This document shows, in pieces, positions 6,152 to 6,825 of a DNA stretch of 6,825 bases (the first letter of the stretch is position 1; every line of letters starts with the position of its first letter). Under the pieces are notes generated by a model. It saw nothing but the letters and a program-made list of their open reading frames with translations, did no database searches and was not told where the DNA came from. The DNA lies in NCBI GenBank assembly GCA_021782675.1, contig JAJXUS010000112.1:1-6825 (forward strand), in the 5' to 3' direction. Source of the stretch: Acidobacteriota bacterium (GTDB lineage: Bacteria > Acidobacteriota > Terriglobia > Terriglobales > Acidobacteriaceae). Position numbers and translations under genes: made by a program.

Positions 6152-6825
6152 GTGGAGCCGGCGCTGACTCATCTTCCGATTTTGCTGACTGCGGCGATTG
6201 TTGCCGGGCTTCTGCTTGGCAGTTTTCTGAATGTCTGCATCGTCCGCCTGCCGCAGCATCGCTCCGTCATGCATCCGCGGTCGCAATGCGTCGCCTGCGG
6301 AAAGCAGATCGCGGCATGGGACAACATTCCTGTACTGAGCTGGCTGCTGTTGCGCGGGCGCTGCCGCCACTGCCGCACGAGAATTTCTTTGCAATATCCG
6401 CTGGTGGAGCTGGCGACCGCCGCACTGTTCGTCGCTTGTGTGTTGCGGTTCGGCGCGCAGTGGCAGACGCTGGTCGTCGCCGTCGCCTGCTTCCTGCTGA
6501 TGGGGCTAGCCGTCATGGATGCGCAGACGATGCTGCTGCCAGACGCCTTTACGCTCAGCGGGATCGTAATGGGCGTTGCCTTGCGAGCCCTCGTGCCGGG
6601 AGCGAATACTCAACGGGCGGTTGCTCTGGTGGCGCTGCGGGATGCGGCCGTGGCGGCCGCCGCGCTCCTGCTGGTCCAGGGTATCTATGGGCTGATTCGC
6701 CGAAAATGGGGGCTAGGTCTGGGCGATGTCAAGTTGCTAGCGATGATCGCCGCGTTCCTGGGGATTGCCAACACCGCGTTCGCGTTGTTTGCCGGCGTGG
6801 TTGGGGCGGCGAAGTGCGCGAGGAT
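6152..6825 (+). CDS. Prepilin peptidase / N-methyltransferase (A24 family), 3' end beyond the window
   Basis: Integral inner-membrane aspartic protease that removes the leader from type IV prepilins or type II secretion pseudopilins and methylates the new N-terminus. The 224 residues seen start with a hydrophobic helix (about 8-30, ending GSFLNVCIVRLP). A cytosolic zinc-binding domain follows with two CxxC pairs (C46/C49 and C71/C74), around the typical WDNIPVLSWLLLRGRC stretch. Catalytic aspartates are D123 (LAVMDAQTMLLPD) and D192 in the GLGLGDVKLLA motif (188-197). Further membrane segments lie at about 84-99, 106-122, 132-147 and 163-180. The start is uncertain: GTG 6152 has weak GCGGG upstream, while an in-frame ATG at 6131 would overlap the mazG ATG on the other strand. 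The tetracysteine domain suggests a bifunctional enzyme (PilD/GspO/ComC type). The final visible residues (GAAKCAR) are less hydrophobic than expected there. Confidence 0.93.
   Translation, partial: MEPALTHLPILLTAAIVAGLLLGSFLNVCIVRLPQHRSVMHPRSQCVACGKQIAAWDNIPVLSWLLLRGRCRHCRTRISLQYPLVELATAALFVACVLRFGAQWQTLVVAVACFLLMGLAVMDAQTMLLPDAFTLSGIVMGVALRALVPGANTQRAVALVALRDAAVAAAALLLVQGIYGLIRRKWGLGLGDVKLLAMIAAFLGIANTAFALFAGVVGAAKCAR

Overview
The window reads as a stretch of chromosome from a high-GC Gram-negative bacterium, most likely an acidobacterium (Terriglobia/Acidobacteriaceae type). That placement is an inference: it rests on the style of the exported protein at 2357-3262 and of the methyltransferase at 1592-2242, which resemble protein groups I associate with soil Acidobacteria, and not on any rRNA or other marker gene.

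Layout. A complete IS5-family insertion sequence occupies about 28-1212, with 16-bp terminal inverted repeats and one transposase gene on the minus strand. About 375 bases without a convincing gene follow (1217-1591). Then come a minus-strand SAM-dependent methyltransferase-like gene (1592-2242) and, divergent from it, a plus-strand exported protein of unknown function (2357-3262). Convergent with the latter, only 13 bases away, is a minus-strand three-gene operon transcribed in the order mazG (5257-6132), a COG3375-type GNAT acyltransferase (4430-5260) and an enolase-superfamily o-succinylbenzoate synthase/N-acylamino acid racemase (3276-4433). Both junctions in this operon are 4-base ATGA start/stop overlaps. 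At the right edge a plus-strand prepilin peptidase gene starts back-to-back with mazG and runs off the window.

How the genes work together. The most informative association is the tight coupling of the GNAT acyltransferase with the OSBS/NSAR enzyme. In Geobacillus and Bacillus a GNAT succinyltransferase, an N-succinylamino acid racemase and a desuccinylase form a route that converts D- to L-amino acids. Here the first two steps would be present as an overlapping pair behind the housecleaning NTP pyrophosphohydrolase MazG, while no desuccinylase is visible. The alternative is that the enolase-family protein is simply menC of menaquinone synthesis. The prepilin peptidase points to type IV pili or type II secretion elsewhere in the genome.

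I did not find a clear wholly new system. The points most worth a second look are the mazG-GNAT-NSAR operon, a perfect 14-bp hairpin directly after the transposase stop that is not a normal terminator in either direction, and the uncharacterised exported protein.
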